DNA of 64,000 nucleotides, from contig VTEF01000003.1 of assembly GCA_008180335.1 (NCBI GenBank), positions 310,001 to 374,000 on the forward strand. Reading direction: 5' to 3'. A program made the position numbers and the translations under genes. The notes below the pieces were generated by a model that was given only the letters and a program-made list of their open reading frames with translations, ran no database searches and was not told the DNA's origin. The DNA comes from Priestia megaterium. Its GTDB lineage: Bacteria; Bacillota; Bacilli; Bacillales; Bacillaceae_H. Below, piece by piece: positions 17,661 to 27,161 of the stretch; position 1 is the first letter of the stretch; each line of letters begins with the position of its first letter.

Positions 17661-19280
17661 ATGATTACAGTTAGTAATGTTAGTTTACGATTTGGCGACC
17701 GAAAGTTATTTGAAGATGTAAATATTAAGTTTACACCTGGTAACTGTTATGGATTAATCGGCGCAAACGGTGCTGGAAAATCAACATTCTTAAAAATTTT
17801 ATCTGGTGAAATTGAATCTCAAACTGGTGACGTACATATGGGACCTGGCGAACGCCTTGCAGTCTTAAAACAGAACCACTTCGAATATGAAGAACATGAA
17901 GTATTAAAGACCGTTATTATGGGTCATGCTCGCCTTTATGAAGTTATGCAAGAAAAAGATGCTATTTACATGAAAGCTGATTTTACAGACGAAGACGGTA
18001 TGAAAGCTGCTGAGCTTGAAGGTGAATTTGCTGAATTAAATGGATGGGAAGCTGAATCTGAAGCAGCTATTCTTTTAAAAGGTTTAGGCATTCCTGAAGA
18101 GCTTCATGAGAAAAAAATGGCTGACTTAACAGGTAGTGAGAAAGTAAAAGTGCTATTAGCACAAGCTTTATTTGGTAAGCCTGACGTATTATTACTAGAT
18201 GAGCCTACAAACAACTTAGACATTCAAGCGATTCAATGGTTAGAAGAATTTTTAATTAACTTCGAAAACACCGTCATTGTTGTATCGCATGACCGTCACT
18301 TCTTAAACAAAGTATGTACACATATTGCTGATTTAGATTTTAGTAAAATTCAAATCTACGTTGGGAACTATGACTTCTGGTATGAATCAAGTCAATTAGC
18401 ACAAAAAATGGCTTCAGATGCTAATCGTAAAAAAGAAGAGAAAATTAAAGAGCTTCAAGCCTTTATTGCACGCTTCAGCGCAAATGCATCTAAATCAAAG
18501 CAGGCAACATCACGTAAGAAATTACTTGATAAAATCACATTAGATGACATCCGACCATCTTCTCGTCGTTATCCGTATGTGAACTTTACTCCAGAACGTG
18601 AAATCGGTAATGACGTTTTACGTGTAGAAGGGTTAACAAAAACAATTGATGGCGTCAAAGTGCTTGATAATGTTAACTTTATTATGAATAAAGATGACAA
18701 AATTGCTCTTGTTGGCCGTAACGAGCTTGCTAATTCCGCATTAATGAAAATTTTAATGGGTGAAATGGAAGCAGATAGCGGTACGTTCAAATGGGGCGTT
18801 ACGACTTCACAATCATTTTTCCCAAAAGACAACTCAGAGTACTTTGAGAATGGTGACCTAAATCTTGTTGACTGGTTACGTCAATACTCACCAAATGATC
18901 AAAGTGAAAGCTTTTTACGCGGCTTCTTAGGAAGAATGCTATTCTCTGGTGAAGAAGTATTAAAAAAAGCAAACGTGTTATCCGGAGGCGAAAAAGTTCG
19001 CTGTATGCTTTCTAAAATGATGCTAAGTGGTACCAATGTTTTATTATTAGACGATCCAACGAACCACCTTGATTTAGAATCAATTACAGCGTTAAACAAC
19101 GGATTAATTAGCTACAAAGGTTCTATGATTTTTACATCTCATGACCACCAATTCGTTGAAACAATCGCAAACCGCGTAATTGAAATTACGCCAAATGGTG
19201 TCATTGATAAGCAATCAACTTATGATGAATATTTAGCTGATGCTGATCTTCAAAAGCAAATTAAAAGCATGTACGCTTAA
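17661..19280 (+). CDS. ykpA: ABC-F ATPase, YkpA/YbiT type
   Basis: 539 residues with two ATP-binding domains and a linker. The first domain has a normal Walker A (GLIGANGAGKST) and Walker B (VLLLDEPTNNLDI) but an odd signature (LTGSEKVKVLL). The second has a good signature (LSGGEKVRCMLSKMM), a degenerate Walker A (LVGRNELANSALMK) and DDPTNHLD, where Asp replaces the catalytic Glu. I recall similar deviations in Firmicute YkpA proteins. ABC-F proteins act on ribosomes rather than in membranes. RBS TTTGGAGG; monocistronic with a strong terminator. Confidence 0.88.
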   Translation: MITVSNVSLRFGDRKLFEDVNIKFTPGNCYGLIGANGAGKSTFLKILSGEIESQTGDVHMGPGERLAVLKQNHFEYEEHEVLKTVIMGHARLYEVMQEKDAIYMKADFTDEDGMKAAELEGEFAELNGWEAESEAAILLKGLGIPEELHEKKMADLTGSEKVKVLLAQALFGKPDVLLLDEPTNNLDIQAIQWLEEFLINFENTVIVVSHDRHFLNKVCTHIADLDFSKIQIYVGNYDFWYESSQLAQKMASDANRKKEEKIKELQAFIARFSANASKSKQATSRKKLLDKITLDDIRPSSRRYPYVNFTPEREIGNDVLRVEGLTKTIDGVKVLDNVNFIMNKDDKIALVGRNELANSALMKILMGEMEADSGTFKWGVTTSQSFFPKDNSEYFENGDLNLVDWLRQYSPNDQSESFLRGFLGRMLFSGEEVLKKANVLSGGEKVRCMLSKMMLSGTNVLLLDDPTNHLDLESITALNNGLISYKGSMIFTSHDHQFVETIANRVIEITPNGVIDKQSTYDEYLADADLQKQIKSMYA

Positions 19281-19281
19281 T

Positions 19282-19324
19282 AAAAAGTGGAGCTTACCTC
19301 TCGCAGTGTAAGCTCCGCTTTTTT
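19282..19324 (+). terminator. Terminator of ykpA
   Basis: The stem AAAAAGTGGAGCTTAC / GTAAGCTCCGCTTTTT has one G-T/T-G type mismatch and ends in TTTTTTATT. Confidence 0.88.
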
Positions 19325-19332
19325 ATTAAAAT

Positions 19333-20223
19333 TCATGTATGAACTTGAACAGCTTTATTAATCCGAGATGGATAAGCTAGAAGAATAAGACTAATAAACA
19401 AACAAATAATTCCCATGATCCCAAGCGCAGTTAATTTTTCACCGATAAAAGTTATACCTAGTAATGTTGCTGTTGCAGGTTCTGCTAATGCTAATGTGAC
19501 CGCCGTCGAAGTATTTGTCTTTTTAAGGCCTTTCGAAAATAGTACATAAGACAGACCTGTCGTTATAACGCCTAAATGAATAGAAACTAAGAGGCCGTTT
19601 AGGCTAAATAACCATTTCATATTATGCATAAACAAAAACGGCGAAAGAATAATAGCTGCACCAGTAAACACAACGGCTACAGCTACTTCTGGGCGAATCA
19701 TACTGATTATCCGTTTATTAACTAATGTATAGCACGCAAAGGAAAAACCTGCTCCTAGAGCCATAAAAATGCCTGCGATGCTTAAAATCCCCTCATTTTC
19801 GTTACCAAACATAAGAAAACAGCCTATAATAGCTAAACCAGTAGCAATCCACCACTTTGTACGAGGAATATGGCGGTATACCGCAAATTCTAACATTCCT
19901 GCAATAATCGGTGCACTTCCAATCGCAATCACCGTTCCAACTGCTACTCCCGTCATTTTCACTGCTGAAAAAAACAGTGGCTGATACGCAGCCATTGATA
20001 AAGAAGCTATTAAAATACTAGCGATTGGCCATGTTTCTTTACCAACTATTTTTTGCTTTTGGATAAAAACAACCGCAAGTAATGCTCCCCCTCCAATAGC
20101 CAAACGAATTGTTCCAACTGCAACGGGATGAGCATTTTCAGTGATAACAGATTGAGCAGTCCCTGTCGTTCCCCATAAAACCGCAGCTATTAATATATAG
20201 AAACCTGGTATATTCTTTATCAT
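19333..20223 (-). CDS. EamA/DMT family transporter
   Basis: 296 residues with ten predicted transmembrane helices in two EamA repeats (residues about 8-135 and 148-285). The first contains AAVLWGTTGTAQS, and the second GLSYVLFSKGLKKTNTSTA and LAEPATATLLG. Such proteins usually export amino acids or metabolites. The ATG follows AAGGAGGAGTTCAT. The AraC-type gene lies 58 bases upstream on the same strand, so the two are probably cotranscribed and the regulator may control this exporter. Substrate unknown. Confidence 0.85.
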   Translation of the reverse strand: MIKNIPGFYILIAAVLWGTTGTAQSVITENAHPVAVGTIRLAIGGGALLAVVFIQKQKIVGKETWPIASILIASLSMAAYQPLFFSAVKMTGVAVGTVIAIGSAPIIAGMLEFAVYRHIPRTKWWIATGLAIIGCFLMFGNENEGILSIAGIFMALGAGFSFACYTLVNKRIISMIRPEVAVAVVFTGAAIILSPFLFMHNMKWLFSLNGLLVSIHLGVITTGLSYVLFSKGLKKTNTSTAVTLALAEPATATLLGITFIGEKLTALGIMGIICLFISLILLAYPSRINKAVQVHT

Positions 20224-20281
20224 ATGAACTCCTCCTTACACCTTAAGTATACAGATATAAAAGAAGGATTTTTTGCCGGTT

Positions 20282-21007
20282 TTACTGTTTCACTTGTTTA
20301 CTTTTAAGATTGTTTCGAAATGAAGTTGGCGATTGGTTCTCTTTTTGCCTAAACCATTTGGTGAATGATGATAATGTTTGATAGCCTACTTCATGAGCAA
20401 TCATTGTGATCGGCCATGATGTGTGCTCTAATAGCTGCTTTGCCTCCTTTAATCGTACATGATGAATATAATCTTGCGGAGAATACCCCATTTGCTTTTT
20501 GAACCATGCCGAAAAATAAGCAGGATGATAGTTTTCCATTGCTGCTAGCTGCTCTAGCTTAATATCTCTATAAAAATAAGAATGAATATACTGAACAGAT
20601 TTATGTAAGGCTCGTGTTGATAAAGAATGATTAATATACTTCACAAGATGATGCAGCGAATCTGCTTGATCATGCTGATTAAAATGTTCTAACAGCAAAT
20701 ATCGAATTGAGCTCCAATACTCACTTGTTTCTATATAAATACTTTGCTTAAATTCTTGTTGAACTGTAAAATATGTGGCCGGAACATCTAAAACTAAAAA
20801 TTCATTTCTTTCCAATGCATGGTAAGTATGCAAACAGGAGGGAGGTATATAAAAGCAACCTTGGTTCAACTTTAATTCTCTTTCATTCGCTTTGATATAA
20901 ATTGATCCAGATAATGGAAACATCAGCTGACTATACTTATGATCATGTGTATCAAGCGCTTTGCTATATGACCTTTTTTCACAAATGATTTCCTCTCGTA
21001 ATTCCAT
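20282..21007 (-). CDS. AraC-family transcriptional regulator
   Basis: 241 residues from the ATG that follows GGGGGAAGGAAT; an earlier ATG at 21040 lacks a site. The N-terminal cupin (HDHKYSQLMFPLSGSIYI, CFYIPPSCLHTY) is a ligand-binding domain. The C-terminal AraC DNA-binding domain has two helix-turn-helices (LEQLAAMENYHPAYFSAWFK and ITMIAHEVGYQTLSSFTKWF). It stands just before the EamA gene on the same strand and is a good candidate to control it. The effector is not evident. Confidence 0.87.
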   Translation of the reverse strand: MELREEIICEKRSYSKALDTHDHKYSQLMFPLSGSIYIKANERELKLNQGCFYIPPSCLHTYHALERNEFLVLDVPATYFTVQQEFKQSIYIETSEYWSSIRYLLLEHFNQHDQADSLHHLVKYINHSLSTRALHKSVQYIHSYFYRDIKLEQLAAMENYHPAYFSAWFKKQMGYSPQDYIHHVRLKEAKQLLEHTSWPITMIAHEVGYQTLSSFTKWFRQKENQSPTSFRNNLKSKQVKQ

Positions 21008-21139
21008 ATTCCTTCCCCCTTCTCTTTCATAGACTACCATGTTTTATGATGGATAAATGATTTTCAATGAAAAATAAGCACCTCTATCAGACACTGAGTT
21101 TTTACAGCAAAGACATTCCTCTGTTTTAAGGAATTGTAA

Positions 21140-21167
21140 AAGACGACAAGCTATTTATTGTCGTCTT
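21140..21167. terminator. Terminator of the MFS gene
   Basis: A 10-bp perfect stem (AAGACGACAA / TTGTCGTCTT) lies between the MFS gene stop and the AraC gene's upstream region, with T-rich sequence on both strands. Confidence 0.8.
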
Positions 21168-21195
21168 CTTTTCTTTTGCAAAAGCATATCCATTT

Positions 21196-22413
21196 CTATA
21201 ACTCTGCATGCATTTCTCTGACGCGCTTGTCACTTGGCAACAACCATGTTAATACACCTAAAATTGGTAAGCTGCTGCAAAATAACATAATAAATTGTAA
21301 GCTGTATAAATCGGCTAACTTCCCAAATACAACTGCCCCTAAAGCTCCCATTCCAAAAGCTAGCCCTACAATTAAACCAGAAACAAGGCCAATTTTTCCT
21401 GGTAGCAGCTCTTGTGCGTATACGACTGTGACACTAAAGCTTGATTGAATAATAAAACCAATTATTAAAAGCAACGGTGCTGCTAACGCCATGTCTACAT
21501 GTGGTAGCAACAGTGTAAAAGGCACCGACCCTAGCATCGATAACAACAAAATATTTCGTTTACCGAAACGATCGGCTAAAGGTCCTCCAAAAAATGTACC
21601 GAATACTCCTGAGATCATAAATAAAAATACATACAGCTGTGCACTTTTAATAGATAAATCAAATTTTTCAATTACATAAAACTGAAAATAATTTAAAATG
21701 CCCGCCCCGTACCATGATCGAGCAAAGACGAGAAAAATGATTAGCACAATCGCAAAAATGATTTGCTTGTTTATCTTCAAGTCTTTTACTTGCTGCTTCT
21801 TTTCTAGCCTTTCACGAACTACTAGTTCTTGCTTATACCATTTGGATACACTATATAATACGATTACACCGACTCCTGCGATAATTGTAAACCATATGGT
21901 GCCAAATTGACCTAATCCTATAAAGATAAAAGCAGTAAAAAGCGGTGCCATTGATTGACCCGTGTTTCCGCCAACTTGATAAATCGATTGAGCGAGACCT
22001 CGCTTGCCTCCTGCAGCCATATATGCGACTCTGGATCCTTCTGGATGAAAAATAGCTGATCCAAACCCGATAAATAAAACAGATATTAATACAAAATAAA
22101 AATTAGACGCAAACGCTAATCCTACCATTCCTATCATGCTTAAACACATCGCAATGGGTAATAAAAACGGCGATGGTCGCTTATCTGCAAAAACACCAAA
22201 AACCGGCTGCATAATTGAAGATGTCATATTTAACGCAAATGCAATCCAGCCAATTTGAGTGTAATTAAGATTCATTGATTGTTCAAGAATCGGAAAAAGC
22301 GCTGGAACAACTGACTGCATGCAATCATTCAAGAAATGCCCTAAACTAATCGCAAATAAAATGCGATATACCGTTTCCTGTTGTACTTGCTGTACTTTCA
22401 CAGCTGCTTCCAT
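21196..22413 (-). CDS. MFS transporter, Fsr/YfnC (fosmidomycin resistance) type
   Basis: 405 residues with 12 transmembrane helices. LGHFLNDCMQSVVPALFPIL in helix 1, FHPEGSRVAYMAAGG and YQVGGNTGQSMAPL are hallmarks of the Fsr branch of the major facilitator superfamily. GGPLADRFGKRN is the central MFS loop motif. Fsr exports fosmidomycin in E. coli, but the natural substrate in Bacillus is unknown. The ATG follows AAGAAGGG. Transcribed alone, divergent from the dehydrogenase gene. Confidence 0.87.
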   Translation of the reverse strand: MEAAVKVQQVQQETVYRILFAISLGHFLNDCMQSVVPALFPILEQSMNLNYTQIGWIAFALNMTSSIMQPVFGVFADKRPSPFLLPIAMCLSMIGMVGLAFASNFYFVLISVLFIGFGSAIFHPEGSRVAYMAAGGKRGLAQSIYQVGGNTGQSMAPLFTAFIFIGLGQFGTIWFTIIAGVGVIVLYSVSKWYKQELVVRERLEKKQQVKDLKINKQIIFAIVLIIFLVFARSWYGAGILNYFQFYVIEKFDLSIKSAQLYVFLFMISGVFGTFFGGPLADRFGKRNILLLSMLGSVPFTLLLPHVDMALAAPLLLIIGFIIQSSFSVTVVYAQELLPGKIGLVSGLIVGLAFGMGALGAVVFGKLADLYSLQFIMLFCSSLPILGVLTWLLPSDKRVREMHAEL

Positions 22414-22573
22414 ATGTAACCCTTCTTTCTTCTTTATCTACAACTTAATCTATATTCTTCACAAGAATAAAATTTCCTTCAAAAAAACGAAAGTGATATT
22501 TATATAGAGTAATTATTTTGATAAAATGGAAAAGTAAGCGTTTTAAAAAATAGCTACATAAGGGGGTTTAAGA

Positions 22574-23350
22574 ATGGTTGAAAATAAAGTGGTATTAATT
22601 ACTGGTGCTGCACAAGGAATTGGGTATCAAATTGGTGAAAAATTCGCTGAACACGGGGCTAAAGTAATATTAACGGACTTAAATGAACAAGGGGTTAAAG
22701 AAGCAGCTGAAAACCTTTCATCAAGAGGACATGATGCAATCGGTGTCAAAGCAGATGTAACGAATGAAAATGATATTAAAGAAATGATTAATGCAGCTGT
22801 TACTCACTATGGACGGCTTGATGTATTAATAAATAATGCAGGAATGCAGTTTGTGTCACCTATCGAAGAATTTCCAACTGAAAAATTTGAACTTTTAACT
22901 AAAATCATGTTAGTAGCACCTTTTGTTGCGACTAAACATGCCTTCCCCATTATGAAAAAACAAAAATTTGGACGCATTATTAATATGGCTTCAATAAATG
23001 GATTAATCGGCTTTGCAGGTAAAGCTGCTTACAATAGTGCTAAACATGGAGTAATTGGTTTAACAAAAGTTGCTGCCTTAGAGGGTGCCGAACACGGGGT
23101 AACCGTTAATGCGATTTGTCCTGGTTATGTTGATACACCGCTTGTTCGTAATCAACTTCAAGACTTAGCCCGCACGCGTAATGTCGCGCTAGAAAAAGTG
23201 CTAGAAGAAGTAATTTATCCGCTTGTGCCTCAAAAACGCTTGTTAGATGTGTCTGAAATTGCTGATTATGCAATGTTTTTAGCGAGTGACCTCTCAAAAG
23301 GCGTGACAGGTCAAGCTATAGTCATTGATGGCGGCTATACCGCTCAATAA
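22574..23350 (+). CDS. bdhA: 3-hydroxybutyrate dehydrogenase (SDR family)
   Basis: 258 residues of the classical short-chain dehydrogenase fold: TGAAQGIG cofactor loop near residue 10, NNAG near 88, and the catalytic Ser, Tyr-x-x-x-Lys in MASINGLIGFAGKAAYNSAK. QFVSPIEEFPTEKF, CPGYVDTPLVRNQ and PLVPQKRLLDVSEIA are characteristic of D-3-hydroxybutyrate dehydrogenases. It should interconvert 3-hydroxybutyrate and acetoacetate with NAD+. RBS AAGGGGG. Single gene with a terminator. The closest B. subtilis relative is probably YxjF. Confidence 0.85.
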   Translation: MVENKVVLITGAAQGIGYQIGEKFAEHGAKVILTDLNEQGVKEAAENLSSRGHDAIGVKADVTNENDIKEMINAAVTHYGRLDVLINNAGMQFVSPIEEFPTEKFELLTKIMLVAPFVATKHAFPIMKKQKFGRIINMASINGLIGFAGKAAYNSAKHGVIGLTKVAALEGAEHGVTVNAICPGYVDTPLVRNQLQDLARTRNVALEKVLEEVIYPLVPQKRLLDVSEIADYAMFLASDLSKGVTGQAIVIDGGYTAQ

Positions 23351-23386
23351 AAATAGATTCCTATTAAAAAATAGGAACCTATTTTT
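23349..23386 (+). terminator. Terminator of bdhA
   Basis: The stem AAAAATAG-A-TTCCTAT / ATAGGAA-C-CTATTTTT has one mismatch and a T run, and starts on the stop codon. Confidence 0.87.
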
Positions 23387-23424
23387 CAGATTGGCGAGAT
23401 TCCTCTTAGGTTTTCGTCAATCTG
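23387..23424 (-). terminator. Second hairpin between bdhA and nadE
   Basis: CAGATTGGCGA pairs with TCGTCAATCTG (one mismatch) across a 16-nt loop. It lies 20 bases past the nadE stop on the minus strand but has only a short T stretch after it. Confidence 0.5.
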
Positions 23425-23444
23425 AACATATTTTTAAAAGGTGA

Positions 23445-24263
23445 TTATTTCCACCATTTATCAAACATCGTCGCCGGTAATTGGCGCTTATGTTCTGTCA
23501 TACGATACCGCTTTTCAATTTTTTCAGCGACTTCATTTGCTACTTGCTTGCCTTCTAAATAATCATCAAGCTCCTCATAAGTGATCCCTAGCTCTGTTTC
23601 GTCTGCTTGACCTGGTTTTTTATCTAGTAAATCCGCTGTAGGAATCTTTTCATACAGTCGCTTATCAGCACCTAACTCTTTTAATAACGCCTTCCCTTGC
23701 CGTTTTGTCAAACCAGTAAGCGGAAGAAGATCAGCCCCTCCATCACCATACTTTGTAAAGAAACCTGTAACTGCTTCGGCAGCATGATCTGTACCGATTA
23801 CTAACAAGCCATTTTCACCGCCAATAGCATACTGAGTAATCATTCTAACGCGTGCTTTTACATTTCCTTTATGAAAATCTGCCAACTCGCTTTGAGCAGT
23901 CTCCTTAAAGGTCTGTGTGAACGCCTCTACAGTATGTTGAATATTGAATACGATCGTCTCGTCAGGCTGAATGAAGGATACAGATGCTTGAGCGTCATCT
24001 TCATCTTTTTGCACACCATATGGTAAACGTACAGCGATAAACTTGGCCTCCACACCTTCCTCGCGAAGCTCCTCTACCGCTAATTGCGCCAACCTTCCAG
24101 CTAAACTTGAATCTTGGCCTCCGCTAATGCCTAATACAAAGCCTTTTGCCTGAGCGTTTTTTAGATAGTTTTTTAGGAACTCTACTCGTTTATGAATTTC
24201 ATCAGCTGGTGTAATCGTTGGCGACACATTTAACTCTTTCATAATTTGCTGCTGAATTGTCAT
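23445..24263 (-). CDS. nadE: NH3-dependent NAD+ synthetase
   Basis: 272 residues. It converts nicotinate adenine dinucleotide, ATP and ammonia to NAD+. The P-loop [17 protein letters not shown] (PP-loop SGGxDS) lies near residue 45, and [26 protein letters not shown] carries the conserved substrate motif in two parts. There is no glutaminase domain, so it uses ammonia. It is the last gene of the pncA-pncB-nadD-nadE run, 26 bases after nadD. RBS AAAGGAG. Confidence 0.95.
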   Translation of the reverse strand: MTIQQQIMKELNVSPTITPADEIHKRVEFLKNYLKNAQAKGFVLGISGGQDSSLAGRLAQLAVEELREEGVEAKFIAVRLPYGVQKDEDDAQASVSFIQPDETIVFNIQHTVEAFTQTFKETAQSELADFHKGNVKARVRMITQYAIGGENGLLVIGTDHAAEAVTGFFTKYGDGGADLLPLTGLTKRQGKALLKELGADKRLYEKIPTADLLDKKPGQADETELGITYEELDDYLEGKQVANEVAEKIEKRYRMTEHKRQLPATMFDKWWK

Positions 24264-24289
24264 CGTTTTCTCCTTTCAGCTTATCTCAT

Positions 24290-24982
24290 TTACTTATTTA
24301 CATATAAGCCATGTTTTTTTATATACGTGTAGCAAGAGTCAGGCAATAAATAGCGTGGCTCGCCACCTCTTGAGAATTCTTCACGAATGTATGTTGAGCT
24401 TATTTCCATCGCAAGCCCTTTGTCGAGCAATTGAAAGCGCCCATCATCATAATTACGTAAAAGAGGCGACCTGCTGATTGTTTGAAGCATATCAATACCA
24501 TTGCGAGCCATGATGATGAACTGGTTTTCACTCAAAAGTTCGTTTGACATTTTCCATTTTCCCTGTGCAATATCTACTAACAAATCGGCTCCCATAATGA
24601 AATAAAGTTGAGCTTTCGGCAATAATTTTTTGAAATATTCCATTGTGTAGTATGTGTAATGATAGCCTGGCAATACATTTAGCTCATACGTATCAAGTAA
24701 AAATTTAGGATTGTCTTCAATCGCTTTTGAAATCATGGCAACTCGATGTTCATCGGATGTTTGCAGACGCTTATCCGTTCGTTTATTAGAAGATGGAAGA
24801 AAGATAATGTAGTCGAGTTTTTTACGGTGAGCAACTGTTGAAGCTGTCCACAGGTGAACATTTGTAATCGGATCAAACGAAGATCCATAAATTCCAATTT
24901 TAACTCCCTCTGTTACTAATCGATCTAAATTTTTTTTTGCATTTAGACTTTTGAAATAACTAATCTTCTTTTCTTCCATCAT
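24290..24982 (-). CDS. nadD: Nicotinate-nucleotide adenylyltransferase (NadD family)
   Basis: 230 residues. The nucleotidyltransferase motif GIYGSSFDPITNVHL (with GxFxPxHxxH-like Thr-Asn-Val-His) lies near 30-44. ISSTYIRE near the end is the ISxTxxR ATP-binding motif. It transfers AMP from ATP to nicotinate mononucleotide. The family usually has about 190-200 residues; here the N-terminus carries about 25 extra residues. Its place between pncB and nadE fits a salvage-pathway paralogue of the housekeeping nadD that normally sits elsewhere in Bacillus. Two adjacent ATGs follow AAGGGGAG. Confidence 0.88.
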   Translation of the reverse strand: MMEEKKISYFKSLNAKKNLDRLVTEGVKIGIYGSSFDPITNVHLWTASTVAHRKKLDYIIFLPSSNKRTDKRLQTSDEHRVAMISKAIEDNPKFLLDTYELNVLPGYHYTYYTMEYFKKLLPKAQLYFIMGADLLVDIAQGKWKMSNELLSENQFIIMARNGIDMLQTISRSPLLRNYDDGRFQLLDKGLAMEISSTYIREEFSRGGEPRYLLPDSCYTYIKKHGLYVNK

Positions 24983-25002
24983 CTTTTCTCCCCTTTTACC
25001 TT

Positions 25003-26466
25003 CTATCTTAATTGCTCTGACACTTTCTTACGAACAGCCTCGATTTGTTTGGCTTTGTTCTCCCAGCACTTTTCACTTAAATCAACTGGATACTCTTCAG
25101 GATTTCTCGTTCTCTTATATTCATCCCATAATAATGCTAGGTTTTCAGTTGTATATTTTTGAATTTCCTGAAGGTTAGGCGTTTTATATACAAGCTGACC
25201 GTCTTTATAAATATCTTGATGAAGTTCTCTTGCTTCAAAATTTGTTACAAATTTACTAATGAATGTGTGTACAGGATGAAACATTTTAAGTCTCTCTTCA
25301 CTTTCAGGATTTTCATCTTCTAATGTAATATAATCCCCTTCTGACTTTCCGTTTAATTTATTAATGATGCGGTATACTCGTTTTAATCCCGGCGTACTTA
25401 CTTTTTCAGGGTTAGCACTTATTTTAATCGTATCAACCATCTTACCGTTTTCATCCTCGATTGAAACAAGTTTATAAACAGCGCCAAGTGCTGGCTGGTC
25501 ATATGCAGTGATAAGCTTTGTCCCAACTCCCCACATATCAATTTGTGCGCCTTGTGATTTTAAATGCATAATCGTATCTTCATCTAAATCATTCGATGCG
25601 ACAATTTTTGTATCAACAAAACCGGCTTCATCTAATAAATGACGGGCTTTTTTTGATAAATAGGTTAAATCTCCGCTGTCTAGACGGATCGCTCTAAAGT
25701 TAATTTGATTTCCTAACTCTTTTGCTACCTTAATGGCAGTCGGCACACCAGATTTTAATGTATCGTATGTGTCTACTAAAAACACGCAATCTCTGTGGCG
25801 TCTTGCATATTTATGAAAAGCAACATATTCATCTTTATACGCTTGAACCATTGAATGGGCATGTGTACCAGCAACTGGAATGCCAAATTTTTTACCAGCT
25901 CTCACATTTGATGTCGCTTCGAATCCTCCAATATAAGCAGCTCTTGTTCCCCAAATAGCCGCATCCATTTCTTGAGCTCGCCTTGTGCCAAACTCCATTG
26001 CGACTTGATCACCAACAACATGTTTGATACGCGCTGCTTTCGTTGCAATTAATGTTTGATAGTTCATAATGTTTAAAATGGCGGTTTCAACAAGCTGAGC
26101 TTCAATTAGAGGAGCTTCAATGCGTAAGATCGGCTCATTATGAAACACAAGTTCTCCTTCTACCATAGAACGTATTGTACCCGTAAATCGAAGATCACTT
26201 AAATAAGCTAAATAATCTTCTTTAAATCCAACTTCCTCTCTTAAATAGGCAATATCTGATTCTGAGAAGCGAAAGTTTTCAATGTACTCGATAATACGTT
26301 CAAGGCCTGCAAAGACCGCATATCCATTTCCAAAAGGTAGTTTACGAAAGAATACTTCAAATACTGATTTTTTTTGATGAATTCCATCTTCCCAGTATGT
26401 TTCGCCCATATTAATTTGATACAAATCTGTATGAAGCATCAGACTGTCATCTGTATATGTGTTCAT
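25003..26466 (-). CDS. pncB: Nicotinate phosphoribosyltransferase
   Basis: 487 residues. It joins nicotinate to PRPP, making nicotinate mononucleotide. The N-terminus LMLHTDLYQINMGETYWEDG and the motifs EFGTRRAQ, GTHAHSMVQAY and FRAIRLDSGDLTYLS are diagnostic of the PncB family. It lies 64 bases downstream of pncA and 20 bases before nadD. RBS TTGGAGGATAAAAC. With PncA upstream it supplies the second step of nicotinamide salvage. Confidence 0.95.
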   Translation of the reverse strand: MNTYTDDSLMLHTDLYQINMGETYWEDGIHQKKSVFEVFFRKLPFGNGYAVFAGLERIIEYIENFRFSESDIAYLREEVGFKEDYLAYLSDLRFTGTIRSMVEGELVFHNEPILRIEAPLIEAQLVETAILNIMNYQTLIATKAARIKHVVGDQVAMEFGTRRAQEMDAAIWGTRAAYIGGFEATSNVRAGKKFGIPVAGTHAHSMVQAYKDEYVAFHKYARRHRDCVFLVDTYDTLKSGVPTAIKVAKELGNQINFRAIRLDSGDLTYLSKKARHLLDEAGFVDTKIVASNDLDEDTIMHLKSQGAQIDMWGVGTKLITAYDQPALGAVYKLVSIEDENGKMVDTIKISANPEKVSTPGLKRVYRIINKLNGKSEGDYITLEDENPESEERLKMFHPVHTFISKFVTNFEARELHQDIYKDGQLVYKTPNLQEIQKYTTENLALLWDEYKRTRNPEEYPVDLSEKCWENKAKQIEAVRKKVSEQLR

Positions 26467-26530
26467 GTTTTATCCTCCAATATCATACCTGCTTTTTACT
26501 AGCTAACTATGAAATTTAATTTTATCTTAA

Positions 26531-27079
26531 TTAAACAATGCGTGCATTAAGACAGTTTTTAAAATGTGTTAACTCCCATTCATGCCCAATTTGATTAAAG
26601 CTTGCAACAGCTTTTTCATGAATAACAATTTCAAATCCTTTATTGTAAGCATCTACTGCCGTATGCAACACGCAAATGTCTGTACATACACCGACCAGAT
26701 GCACTTCAGTCACTCCCCGTTCGCGAAGCTTTATTTCTAAATTCGTACCCGCAAATGCACTATACCTTGTTTTATCGAGCCATTGTACATGTTGAAGCTT
26801 TGCATATTTTTCATACAACTTATTTAATCCTCCATATAACTGTCGGCCTGCTGTTTCTGCAATGTTATGAGGTGGATATAACTTTGTTTCCGGATGATAT
26901 TGATCCCCTTCTTCATGAAGGTCGATTGCAAATACAACGTATTGTTTTTCATCAATAAACTGATTTGTTAAACGTATGATTTCTTGTTCAATTTTCTGAC
27001 CAGGCTCTCCGCATGTTAACGCCCCATTATTTGCAACAAAATCGTTTGTATAGTCAATATTTATTAATGCTTTTGTCAT
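26531..27079 (-). CDS. pncA: Nicotinamidase
   Basis: 182 residues of the isochorismatase-like hydrolase family. The catalytic triad is visible as Asp9 (IDYTNDF), Lys103 (LDKTRYSAF) and Cys136 (GVCTDICVLHTA). It deamidates nicotinamide to nicotinate and opens the salvage route. A TTAACA-N10-TGTTTA site lies 31-52 bases upstream, matching the one before nrtR. RBS TAGGAGG. It is the first gene of the four-gene salvage run. Confidence 0.95.
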   Translation of the reverse strand: MTKALINIDYTNDFVANNGALTCGEPGQKIEQEIIRLTNQFIDEKQYVVFAIDLHEEGDQYHPETKLYPPHNIAETAGRQLYGGLNKLYEKYAKLQHVQWLDKTRYSAFAGTNLEIKLRERGVTEVHLVGVCTDICVLHTAVDAYNKGFEIVIHEKAVASFNQIGHEWELTHFKNCLNARIV

Positions 27080-27109
27080 TAAAGTTCCTCCTAATCGCCT
27101 TTTTTAAAA

Positions 27110-27131
27110 TTAACATTTAACCAATTGTTTA
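27110..27131. promoter_or_regulatory. Candidate NrtR operator before pncA
   Basis: The inverted repeat TTAACA-N10-TGTTTA differs by one base from the TTAACA-N10-TGTTAA site in front of nrtR. The spacer sequences differ, so the match is not from duplication of the whole region. Confidence 0.6.
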
Positions 27132-27161
27132 GTGTATACATTAAAAAACAAAGTACATTAA

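Noticed and set aside
27131-27144. TGTATACA-centred palindrome upstream of pncA as the NrtR site
   Set aside because: The same 8-mer also occurs near 150 and 28069, away from NAD promoters, so it is not specific. TTAACA-N10-TGTTwA fits the two promoters better.
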